From Hamadaea flava (GTDB lineage: Bacteria; Actinomycetota; Actinomycetes; Mycobacteriales; Micromonosporaceae), in contig NZ_JAMZDZ010000001.1 of assembly GCF_024172085.1 (NCBI RefSeq), positions 5,890,001 through 5,954,000 of the forward strand: a DNA stretch of 64,000 nt, given 5' to 3'. The notes under the pieces were generated by a model. The model saw only the letters and a program-made list of their open reading frames with translations. It had not been told where the DNA came from and ran no database searches. Positions within the stretch are counted from its first letter, which is position 1. Each line of letters begins with the position of its first letter. Positions 1 to 7,967 of this stretch are shown one piece after another. A program made the translations under genes and the position numbers.

Positions 1-3000
1 TACAGCACCGACAACCAAACATGGACCACCTGGCGCAGCGAGACCCGCGACATCCGCGACGGCTCCAACCGCGACACTTTCGCCCTGCCGCTGGCCAGCC
101 TCCTCGCGAGTCAGAAGACGATCTATGTCCGCATCGGCGACAGTCAACCGGCAAACGGCTGGGGCGGTGCCCTCTCCCGAGTCTGGGTCGAATACGCCAG
201 GGCCACGCAGCCTGCCGCCCAAACCACCAACACCTACGATCAGCTCGGTCGGATCACCAGCACGACAGTGGACAACGCCGGCGGCAACCCGACCTCGCTG
301 ACCAGCTTCAGCCACCGTGATCCCCGCGGCCTCGTACGTCAGAGCATCGATCCGTCCGGCAACGTCACCGACTTCACCTATGACGCCAACGGCAGCCCGG
401 CAACGGTGACCGAACCAGCCCGCACCGTGTGGCGTGATGGAGTGCGCACCGACAACCTTCGACCCGTCACCACTCTGGGCCGCGACACCTTCGGAGACCT
501 CACCCAGCAGCGCGATCCATACTCTGCGACCATCACCGTCGGCTACGACCAGATGAGCCGTCCCACCACGATCACCCTGCCGACCTATACGCCACCGGGC
601 GGGCTACCGATCACCGCCACAACCACCACCAGCTACTACCCCAACGGCAAGGTCAAAGACAGCACAGACGCACTGAACCGGCAGACCTCTTACACCTACG
701 ACCTATACGGTCGCCCTGTCACCAAGATACTTCCCGACCCCGACGGCTCCGGCCCGAAAGGTCGTTCCCAGTGGATCTACACCTACGACCGATCCGGTGA
801 ACTCGTCGAAAGGGTCGACCCCACCGGCGGGCGCACCTCCGCCACCTACAACAACCTCGGCGCCCTGGTCACCCAAACCCTGGTCGAACGCAGCGGCCCG
901 GACACCTTCTACTACACCACCACCTACGGCCGAGACGACGCCGGCTACCTGACCAGCATCACCAGCCCCATCGCCGGGCACACCACTCAGTTCACCAACA
1001 ACCGCGCTGGTGAACCCACCAAGATCACCGACGGCGAAGGCGTCATCCGCGACCTGCGCTACGACCAGCTTGGCCAGATCACCACCCAAATCACCAGCGG
1101 CACCCGCGCCACCAGCTACACCTACGACACCGCCGGGCGGCTCAGCGCCACCGCCGACCACACCGTCACCAGCGGAACCCTGTCACCGCCGCTGCGAACC
1201 GGCACGTTCACCTACGACGCTTCCGATCGCCGCACCACCGTCACCAGCCCAGACGGTCGGATCACCCAGTACGGCTATGACGTCCACGACCAACCCACCA
1301 CGATCACCCAACGCACCAACCCAGCCGACCCGGGCACCGCGATCACCGTCAACCTCGGCTACGACGCACTCGGACGGCACACCCGCACAGTCGACGGCAA
1401 CGGCAACGCCACCGACTACACCCGCAACAGCTGGGGACTGATAACCGACGTCAACGAACCAGCCACCACCGCTCCCGCCGACCGAACCTTCACGACCGTC
1501 TACGACGCAGCCGGCCAGCCGATCAAAGACATCGCCCCCGGCAACGTGATCCGCACCCGCACCTTCGACGGACTCGGTAACCAGCTCACCGAGACCGGCA
1601 CGGGCACCAGCGCGGCCACCACCGACCGCGTCCTGGCCTACGACGCCCTCGGACGCATCACCAGCGCCAGCAGCCCCACCGGGACGATCACCTACACGTG
1701 GAACGACCGCGGCCTGCTCGCCGGCACCACCAGCCCGGCAGCCACGGCCACGTTCGCCTACGACGCCGAAAGCAACCTAACCACTCGCACGGACAGCAAC
1801 GGCACCACCAGCTTCACCTACGACAACGCCAGCCGAACCAAGACCATCACCGACCCACTGACCGGCAAAACCGCCACGAACACCTACAACACTCTTGGCG
1901 AGCTCACCGACACCAGCTACGGCCTCAACCAGCCCAGCCGCCACTACACCTACAACAACCGCGGCGACTTGACCACCGACACCCTCAACAACTCCACCGG
2001 CGGCACCGTCGCGTCCGCCACCCTCACCTACACGCTCGACGGGCTCCTGCAAACCCGCACCACCACCGGCCTCGCCGGAGCAGGAACCAACACCTACAGC
2101 TACGACGGACTCGGTCGCGTCACAACCTGGACCCGGCCCGACACCCAACAGGTCACCTACGGCTACGACAACACTTCCAACCGCACCACCGTCACCAGCG
2201 CCGCAGGCACCCGCACCTACACCTACGACACCCGCAACCGCCTGACATCGGCCACCGGCGGCGGCGAACCCACCCTGACCAACACCTGGTCACCCAGAGG
2301 AACCCTCGAAACCAGCACCACCGGCGCCCACGCGATCACCTACACCAACGATGCGTTCGACCAGACGCTCCAGGCCGCCGACGGCACCGACACCATCACC
2401 TATACCTACGACGCACTCGGCCGAGTCAGCCAACGCAACTCAAGCGCCTTCGGCTATGCCGACCAGACCAACGACGCCCACGACATCCCCGCCACGAGCG
2501 GCACCACAAAAATCGCCCGCGACACCGCCGGCACCGCAATCGCCGACAACACCAGCGGAACCAGCAGGCAACTCGTCACCGACCCCATCCACGGCGACAC
2601 CACCGCCGCCGTCGACCCGACCACCGGCACCCTGCTGGCCTCCCGCAGCTACACCCCCTACGGCGACACCTACGCCACCACCGGCCAACTCCCGACCGGA
2701 TTCCAAGGCGGCTACACCGACCCCACCACCGGGCTGATCAACGCGCACGCCCGCTGGTACGACCCCAACCAAGCCACCTTCACCAGCCGCGACAGCCTCA
2801 TCCTCACCCCCGACCCGGTCACCCAAACCAACCGGTACGCCTACGGCAACGCCAATCCAGTCAACCTCGCCGACCCATCCGGCCACTGCGCCGAAGACCT
2901 CTGCCTCGCCGAAGGCATGGTCTTGCTGGCGATCGTGCTGTTCGCCAGCGCCGCCGTCATCACCGCGACCGGAGGCTTCGGCGACGCCGCCGACAAGTCG

Positions 3001-3825
3001 ATCATCAGCAAGATCCTCACGGCCGGATACACCCTCAGCACGCTCATGATCCTCGATCTGGTCAAGGCCGGCTACTCCGCCCAGGACATTGTCAACAAAC
3101 TTCAGCAGTCATTCCCCACCGACACCACGATTCAGCGCATCATCGACGAAGGTAGAACCGCGTCACCGCCCAGCACCTTCACCCCCGCCAGCGCGTCCAA
3201 CCTCACCGCCGGCCACTACACCCCGACCGCGGGAAGCACCATCAGCGTCTGGCGACCGTCCACCGTATCGGCGACTCCGCCAGGGCAGTACGTACAAAAC
3301 AGCGTCACGCCCTCCATCGCCATCGCCATCCCCGCCATCCTCAACGCAGAAGCCGACGGCAGCCAGGCGCAAAACGCCGTGGTCGCGGGGATGGCGTCAG
3401 CTGTCGCTGCTAGTGCAGGTGGACCTGAAGATCCTTCGAAATGTGAGGCGGAGGCGAGGGCTGGCCTTCTGGCGGACCTGGTCGAGGAGCTCGCGAGCAG
3501 TGGGATACCAACCGGCGGCAGCCCTGGCGCGCCCTTGCCCCGCGGCGGCATCTACGCCCTGATCTCAGATCATGGCACTGTCATGCGAACAGGGCGCACC
3601 AACGACTTGAAGGTCCGAGAAAGCCGCCATAACACCGATTACGGTCGCAGCCTGCGGTTCGTCGTCCTCGCGAGAACAGACAACTATGATGAGATTCGGG
3701 GACTTGAGGAGATCATCGAAAACTGGTACACGCCGATGTTGCGTGATAATCGCGCCATCGGTCTGGGGAATAAGAACCGCGCGAAATACATAGCTGCCGC
3801 TGAGGCATGGCTCAAACGATGCTAA
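1..3825 (+). CDS. RHS/YD-repeat polymorphic toxin with GIY-YIG (URI) nuclease tip, 5' end outside window
   Basis: The frame is open from base 1, so the N-terminus lies to the left. About 1274 residues are visible. Residues about 75-940 are dense YD repeats (TYDxxGR, TYDxLGR). The RHS core ends in the usual way with RYAYGNANPVNLADPSG at about 945-960. A hydrophobic stretch follows at about 973-993, then a low-complexity linker. The last ~90 residues (from about 1183) begin GIYALI, followed by TGRTNDLKVRESRH and a later LEEIIENWY. This is the order GIY, basic R-x-x-x-H region and glutamate expected of a GIY-YIG/URI endonuclease (Tox-URI type in the polymorphic toxin literature). RHS shells encapsulate the toxin and release the tip into neighbouring cells. 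An Imm26-like gene follows after 12 bases. The toxin fold is inferred from motifs only. Confidence 0.9.
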   Translation, partial: YSTDNQTWTTWRSETRDIRDGSNRDTFALPLASLLASQKTIYVRIGDSQPANGWGGALSRVWVEYARATQPAAQTTNTYDQLGRITSTTVDNAGGNPTSLTSFSHRDPRGLVRQSIDPSGNVTDFTYDANGSPATVTEPARTVWRDGVRTDNLRPVTTLGRDTFGDLTQQRDPYSATITVGYDQMSRPTTITLPTYTPPGGLPITATTTTSYYPNGKVKDSTDALNRQTSYTYDLYGRPVTKILPDPDGSGPKGRSQWIYTYDRSGELVERVDPTGGRTSATYNNLGALVTQTLVERSGPDTFYYTTTYGRDDAGYLTSITSPIAGHTTQFTNNRAGEPTKITDGEGVIRDLRYDQLGQITTQITSGTRATSYTYDTAGRLSATADHTVTSGTLSPPLRTGTFTYDASDRRTTVTSPDGRITQYGYDVHDQPTTITQRTNPADPGTAITVNLGYDALGRHTRTVDGNGNATDYTRNSWGLITDVNEPATTAPADRTFTTVYDAAGQPIKDIAPGNVIRTRTFDGLGNQLTETGTGTSAATTDRVLAYDALGRITSASSPTGTITYTWNDRGLLAGTTSPAATATFAYDAESNLTTRTDSNGTTSFTYDNASRTKTITDPLTGKTATNTYNTLGELTDTSYGLNQPSRHYTYNNRGDLTTDTLNNSTGGTVASATLTYTLDGLLQTRTTTGLAGAGTNTYSYDGLGRVTTWTRPDTQQVTYGYDNTSNRTTVTSAAGTRTYTYDTRNRLTSATGGGEPTLTNTWSPRGTLETSTTGAHAITYTNDAFDQTLQAADGTDTITYTYDALGRVSQRNSSAFGYADQTNDAHDIPATSGTTKIARDTAGTAIADNTSGTSRQLVTDPIHGDTTAAVDPTTGTLLASRSYTPYGDTYATTGQLPTGFQGGYTDPTTGLINAHARWYDPNQATFTSRDSLILTPDPVTQTNRYAYGNANPVNLADPSGHCAEDLCLAEGMVLLAIVLFASAAVITATGGFGDAADKSIISKILTAGYTLSTLMILDLVKAGYSAQDIVNKLQQSFPTDTTIQRIIDEGRTASPPSTFTPASASNLTAGHYTPTAGSTISVWRPSTVSATPPGQYVQNSVTPSIAIAIPAILNAEADGSQAQNAVVAGMASAVAASAGGPEDPSKCEAEARAGLLADLVEELASSGIPTGGSPGAPLPRGGIYALISDHGTVMRTGRTNDLKVRESRHNTDYGRSLRFVVLARTDNYDEIRGLEEIIENWYTPMLRDNRAIGLGNKNRAKYIAAAEAWLKRC

Positions 3826-3837
3826 GGAAACGAGCTG

Positions 3838-4299
3838 GTGAGACGTAGAGATATTGTGGAGGGGAGTGTCTTTCTGGTTCCCCTCCGCAATGGACAAGAC
3901 GCTGCATGTGTCGTCACTAGGCACGCCCGTGCCGGTGCAACGGTCGGACACTTCTTTCCGCCGTCGTCGTCGGCACAAATGGTTGAGCTCGCCCCGGGCC
4001 TCGTTCCGAGTCAGGCAATTCTTGTAGCCCGATTCGGCGACTTCCCAATTGTGAACGACGTATGGCATTTCGTCGGAAACTTGCCCGGGTGGCAACGCGA
4101 TCAGTGGCCGTCCACAAAATTCTTTCGCGGCGATCATAAGGCCGGCTATACGGTGGTCTACGATGACCGTGATCCGAGTGAAGTTATTGCGGAGTACAAA
4201 GCAGGGGCAGAGGATCTCGCCTTGCCGAAGAACGATTTCTACGGCGATCTTGCACTGCAGACCCTGTTATCGGAGATCCTTCGCGATCTGAATCCGTAA
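3838..4299 (+). CDS. Imm26-like immunity protein
   Basis: A 153-residue soluble protein starting at GTG, 12 bases after the RHS toxin stop, with AAGGAAA upstream as ribosome site. It opens with RRDIVEGSVFLVPLRNGQ. This resembles the beta-rich start of Imm26-family proteins, in which a short strand with G-x-x-F-x-x-P-L precedes a glycine turn. Position, size and orientation fit the cognate immunity protein that blocks the GIY-YIG tip inside the producing cell. The family assignment is from memory of its pattern and could be wrong; the immunity role is inferred from context. Confidence 0.75.
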   Translation: MRRRDIVEGSVFLVPLRNGQDAACVVTRHARAGATVGHFFPPSSSAQMVELAPGLVPSQAILVARFGDFPIVNDVWHFVGNLPGWQRDQWPSTKFFRGDHKAGYTVVYDDRDPSEVIAEYKAGAEDLALPKNDFYGDLALQTLLSEILRDLNP

Positions 4300-4411
4300 T
4301 AAGGGAGTCGTCGGTCGGCGTGAGATCGCCGACGCGGATGATGTAATGCCGTGTTCGGTCCAAGCCGCCGCTGCGGAGCACGGTAAGACTGAGCACGTGA
4401 GATGAGTGGGT

Positions 4412-5341
4412 ATGGCTGGCTGGGACGACATTGGGCTGTACGGCCGCTCGACGAAGCCGCGGCTTCTGCTGAGCATCCGGGTTACGAGTTGTGAGCAGCG
4501 AGCGGTCGAGGCTGCGCGAACATGGTTCGATCTATCCTTCGAGCGCCTCGGCGGTGGACTCCGAGCTCGACTAGTGAACCAACCTGAGCGGCGCGCCTCC
4601 GGGCCGGAGGCGCTGCGGCTCATTCCCGGAACCGTCCGCGGCATCTTGCAGGTCGCGGGCAAGGAGCTTTTTGACACCCCTGATCGCTTCTTGAACCTTG
4701 AAAGCTGGAGCGATTTTCTGGAGGAGCTCGCAGGGCTGCCCTTGCTGGCCGCCGTTCAGCTCGATGACGTTGACGGGCAGGATGATCAGGCGGACGGCAT
4801 ATTCCAGATCACGTGCCGTCGGATCACGGTAGGTGACGAAACGTGGCTTGATCTGCTGACCATGGGTGACCAGTCGTTGATCGATTCGCCGGCTGGTCAG
4901 GAGACGATGACGTCGGTGCTGCGCGACGTGTGCCAGTTCGGGGACGTGGTCTATGGCGAGATCTCGTGGCTCGAGGACACGAACCAAACCGTCCTCGAGC
5001 GTGCTCTGGGGCTCAGGCCCGCCGAAATCCTCGCCGGAGCGAGCATGACCTCCCGGGGGTACGCGTGGCTCACCGTGATCCCGGCCCAGGCCGCTGCCCG
5101 GCTCGGTGGTCGCCAATCGCTGGCGAAGTCCAGAGCTTTCGCTAAGGTCCAACAGCTTCCGAACGGAGCCCTGTGGCTCCAGTCGAAACCCGACCGCTTC
5201 GTGGACTATGACGAGAGTGCGGCGTCGCAGATCTTCCAAGAGCTCGCATCCGTGCTGCCACCTGGACAGCCCAACCTTTACATGTTGAAGCCCCCCAATA
5301 TCCTCATCGATCGTGATGCTTCGGCGACCGCCGAAGCATGA
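4412..5341 (+). CDS. hypothetical protein, possibly immunity-type
   Basis: About 309 residues from ATG, with an alternative GTG six bases earlier. There is no signal peptide or membrane segment. I do not firmly recognise it. The C-terminal part (YAWLTVIPAQAAARLGG, then LAKSRAFAKVQQLPNGALWL and a PxxFVDYDE stretch) faintly recalls the DUF3396/type VI immunity family, where a similar block ends the protein. Its place directly after a toxin-immunity pair, in the same direction, makes an additional immunity gene plausible. Function is unproven. Confidence 0.7.
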   Translation: MAGWDDIGLYGRSTKPRLLLSIRVTSCEQRAVEAARTWFDLSFERLGGGLRARLVNQPERRASGPEALRLIPGTVRGILQVAGKELFDTPDRFLNLESWSDFLEELAGLPLLAAVQLDDVDGQDDQADGIFQITCRRITVGDETWLDLLTMGDQSLIDSPAGQETMTSVLRDVCQFGDVVYGEISWLEDTNQTVLERALGLRPAEILAGASMTSRGYAWLTVIPAQAAARLGGRQSLAKSRAFAKVQQLPNGALWLQSKPDRFVDYDESAASQIFQELASVLPPGQPNLYMLKPPNILIDRDASATAEA

Positions 5342-5347
5342 TGCCGA

Positions 5348-5932
5348 TTGTCTCCACTAAGGAAGACCACGCTGCATTGCGCAATTCCTGTCGGCGTTGT
5401 GGCAGGCGGTGCCACAGCGCCTATGTGCGTGCGCCACGGAGCGAAGGCCGAGCTGACCGCTTCGGTCGCGATCGAGTCGGCACCGGCACCGTGGACCGGG
5501 GCGCTGATCCCGCTCGGCGGCATTGTGTTCGTTGCCGTCCGCGCCGCGACGCGCAGGGTCGTCACCGCCCCACGGTGGGCCTTCTGTACTCGCTGCAGAT
5601 CACTGCGCTACCTGCGGATGGCGGCCGGCTTTGTGCTCATCGGCCTCATGCTGGCGTTTCTGGTGGTCGGGCTTGACGCGGCGGACACAAGCTATGCGGG
5701 GCCGGCTGAACACCGAAGCAGTTGGTGGGCGTTTGCGGTCGCGCTGTTGGCTGGCGTTGCCGGCTGGATAATTCTGGTGGTGTCTCGGTGGCAGTCGATC
5801 GCGCGTGCTCGGCTGAGCCGGGACGGGCTATCGGTCGACGTCAGGAAGCCGTCTGTCGAGTTCGCGGCCGCGGTGGAAGCCATGTGGGCGCCGAACACGG
5901 GCACATTGCCCGCAGTGGCGCGCCCGGCGTAG
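5348..5932 (+). CDS. small actinobacterial membrane protein
   Basis: About 194 residues. The best start is TTG at 5348, giving MSPLRKTTLHCAIPVG, with an SD-like AAGG absent and the previous stop only seven bases upstream, so translation may be coupled. Hydrophobic segments at about 50-68, 92-112 and 128-147 suggest three membrane spans. A CTRC pair sits on the loop before the second span. Similar short proteins with a cysteine-containing start and a WxFCxRC loop occur widely in Actinobacteria without known function. It lies in the toxin-immunity row, but nothing links it to a toxin by sequence. Confidence 0.6.
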   Translation: MSPLRKTTLHCAIPVGVVAGGATAPMCVRHGAKAELTASVAIESAPAPWTGALIPLGGIVFVAVRAATRRVVTAPRWAFCTRCRSLRYLRMAAGFVLIGLMLAFLVVGLDAADTSYAGPAEHRSSWWAFAVALLAGVAGWIILVVSRWQSIARARLSRDGLSVDVRKPSVEFAAAVEAMWAPNTGTLPAVARPA

Positions 5933-6123
5933 CGGACCACGATCTAGGGATCAATGGGCGAGTCGAGGCTGCGGAGCGGGCGCAGTGGACCGCTCCCGTC
6001 TCGCCGCCGATCTGGTGGGGCTGGCGGGCGCAATTCTCGCCAGCCATACGGGATCTGGACCTACCTACCGGGCTAGGTGATCGCACCGGGGATGAGGACG
6101 AAGACCTCGTGCCCTACGGCTAG

Positions 6124-6453
6124 GGTCAGCTCACGAGCCGAGGCAGCTGGCGCCGCAACACGCTTCGCGGAGCGTGGGATGATGCGGAGGATGACCCAGC
6201 TGGGGGCAAGGTCTGCCCGACTCAGGGTGAAACCTGCGCGGGTACGGTGACTGTCGCCCCGTTCTCAGGCGACCGGCGTGACTGGGATGTATCCCATGAT
6301 CCATCCTGGCATAACCGTACCTTCTACCCGAAGACGACCCGGAAAGTGGTCCTCGACGAATACAACTCAGACGTCGGACTTGAGTGCATTTCGGATAACA
6401 GATCGGGACAAGACAACGATAGCCGTTTCTACTATACACATCCGGACGACTAA
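6124..6453 (+). pseudogene. orphan GH-E/HNH-type toxin tip without its RHS carrier
   Basis: The frame is open from a stop at 6121 to TAA at 6451-6453 and has no convincing start, except a GTG at 6247 inside the domain. The translation runs SRGSWRRNTLRGAWDDAED, then VCPTQGETC, then RDWDVSHDPSWHNRTF, TRKVVLDEYNSDVGLEC and SDNRSGQ. This is the pattern of GH-E/HNH toxin domains found at the C-termini of RHS proteins (D-W-D-V-x-H-x-P-x-W, R-K-x-V-L-D-x-Y-N, final N-R-S). One CxxC position is degenerate (CPTQ). The stop overlaps the ATG of the SUFU gene as TAATG, so the original toxin-immunity coupling is preserved. This is a displaced C-terminal cassette that homologous exchange could splice onto an RHS gene. 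The name of the family is an inference. Confidence 0.7.
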
Positions 6454-7034
6454 TGAAGCGAGTGAGTGTGAGCAGGAGTGCGCTGGTCAGCCATCTCGAG
6501 AACCATCTCGGGCTGATAAAGGTCGGCTGGAATGCCGACGCTGACGATACGCCAATGCCGTTCCAGGTTGTTCGGTATGTCGGCTCTGTGGCTGGCGGAA
6601 TAGCATTTTCAACCCTCGGTTTGAGTCGGCGAGAATTGCTTTCCGATATCTCTGGGCGACGGTTTCGGCAGGAGCTCCTGATGATTGCCCCGCATGAAGC
6701 GGCCGACTATGTTCCTGCTCTGTTGCAGCAAGTGGGACTTGAGGCAATCTCTGGCGATCGCGCGTTCCTTCGTGGCCGCGTGCTCGGCCCTCGCGGTCGA
6801 CTTGTGCCCGACACAGCGATGGAGGCGCTCTACACCGCTATGCCGGTTTATCTACCGGAGGAGTTCGCGGATACCGTCGACGATTCCGGGAACGAGATCC
6901 TCATTCCGTGGCTGGTGCCCATAACCCACGCTGAGGCGCACTTGGTTTTTGAAGAAGGGTGGCGCAAGTTCGAAGACAAGCTCGCCGACGAGGATCCTGA
7001 CCTCGTGCAGTGGTCTCGTCCCTCAATGGTTTAG
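6453..7034 (+). CDS. SUFU-family immunity protein
   Basis: A 193-residue soluble protein whose ATG overlaps the stop of the upstream toxin tip (TAATG). The middle and end show the bacterial Suppressor-of-fused pattern: GGIAFSTLGLSRREL, RFRQELLMIAP, ALYTAMPVYLPEEF and LIPWLVPITHAEAHLVFEEG, then WxKFEDKL with the terminal DPDLVQWSRPS. SUFU proteins are one of the commonest immunity families in polymorphic toxin loci and bind nuclease tips. Here it is presumably the antidote to the GH-E domain encoded just before it. Confidence 0.9.
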   Translation: MKRVSVSRSALVSHLENHLGLIKVGWNADADDTPMPFQVVRYVGSVAGGIAFSTLGLSRRELLSDISGRRFRQELLMIAPHEAADYVPALLQQVGLEAISGDRAFLRGRVLGPRGRLVPDTAMEALYTAMPVYLPEEFADTVDDSGNEILIPWLVPITHAEAHLVFEEGWRKFEDKLADEDPDLVQWSRPSMV

Positions 7035-7148
7035 GGGGACCCTTCGGCATTGGGCTGCTGATACCTCAGTCGCGTTCATAGGGGATCAGCAGCTTACCCG
7101 GCCGCACGTCCATGTCGAGCTGAACGATGGGCCGACACCGACTTCATC

Positions 7149-7967
7149 GGCTCCGTTGCATTGGCCATTGGCAAGATCGAGGGAGACTTGAGCGGTGAAC
7201 TCATCGACCCGTCCGCGCACCTGTTCGCTACCGAAGTCGGCGTTTGCCGGGTTCCGGTTCCCGGCCGAGGTGATCGTGGTCGCAGTCCGCTGGTACCTGC
7301 GGTTCAATCTCTCCTATCGCGACGTTGAGGAACTGCTGCTCGAACGCGGCGTCGAGGTCGATCACGTGACCGTGTTCCGGTGGGTGCAGCGGTTCATCCC
7401 GCTACTGGCCGACGCCGCCCGATTCGGCCGGCACTCGCCAAGCGACAGGTGGTTCGTCGACGAGACCTACGTCAAAGTCCACGGGGTGTGGCGATACGTG
7501 TACCGCGCGGTCGACCAGCAAGGGCAGATCATCGACGTGCTGGTCTCGGACCGCCGGGACGCCGCCGCGGCCCGTAAGCTCTTCCACCGTGCGCTGTCCA
7601 CGCTGAAGGTCACGCCCACCGAAGTGGTCACCGACGCCGCCGCGGTCTACCCAGCCGTGCTCGAAGAGCTGATCCCGTCGGCGTGGCACCACGTCGAGCG
7701 GTACGCCAACAACCCGATCGAGGCTGATCACAGCCAGCTCAAACACCGGCTGCGACCGATGCGCGGGCTACGAACGGACAAGACCGCACAAGTGATCATC
7801 GCCGGACACGCCTTCATGCAGAACCTGCGCCGCGGACATTACGAACTCACCGCCGACAGCTCGTCCGCTCTCCCGGTCGCCGCTGCGTTCACCGAACTCG
7901 CCCAAGCGATCTGACCGGCGACCCCGAGGGTTCACCACGTCCACCGATCCCACAACGCAACGGCCCC
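7149..7967 (+). mobile_element. IS6-family insertion sequence (819 bp)
   Basis: The left end GGCTCCGTTGCATTG (7149-7163) and the reverse complement of the right end GGGGCCGTTGCGTTG (7953-7967) agree at 12 of 15 positions. They match the GGxxCTGTTGCA start of IS6-family ends. The size fits the family's roughly 0.8 kb. The flanking octamers (acttcatc on the left, cccgatgg on the right) are not copies of each other, so no target duplication remains, as happens after intramolecular replicative transposition or recombination. The right end lies inside the 3' part of the WD-repeat gene. Confidence 0.75.
7195..7914 (+). CDS. IS6-family transposase
   Basis: A 239-residue DDE transposase starting at GTG. 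It has the IS6 layout: an N-terminal HTH region (AVRWYLRFNLSYRDVEELLLERGVxVDHxT), the first Asp in WFVDETYVKVHG, the second in VVTDAAAVYPAVL, and the Glu within NNPIEADHSQLKHRLRPMRGL. It ends with HAFMQNLRRGHY. All three catalytic residues are present, so it may be active. It fills the element between the terminal repeats. Confidence 0.93.
   Translation: MNSSTRPRTCSLPKSAFAGFRFPAEVIVVAVRWYLRFNLSYRDVEELLLERGVEVDHVTVFRWVQRFIPLLADAARFGRHSPSDRWFVDETYVKVHGVWRYVYRAVDQQGQIIDVLVSDRRDAAAARKLFHRALSTLKVTPTEVVTDAAAVYPAVLEELIPSAWHHVERYANNPIEADHSQLKHRLRPMRGLRTDKTAQVIIAGHAFMQNLRRGHYELTADSSSALPVAAAFTELAQAI

Noticed and set aside
1698-3155. 485-codon alternative frame inside the RHS gene
   Set aside because: A His/Arg/Pro-rich shifted reading of the YD repeats, not a protein.
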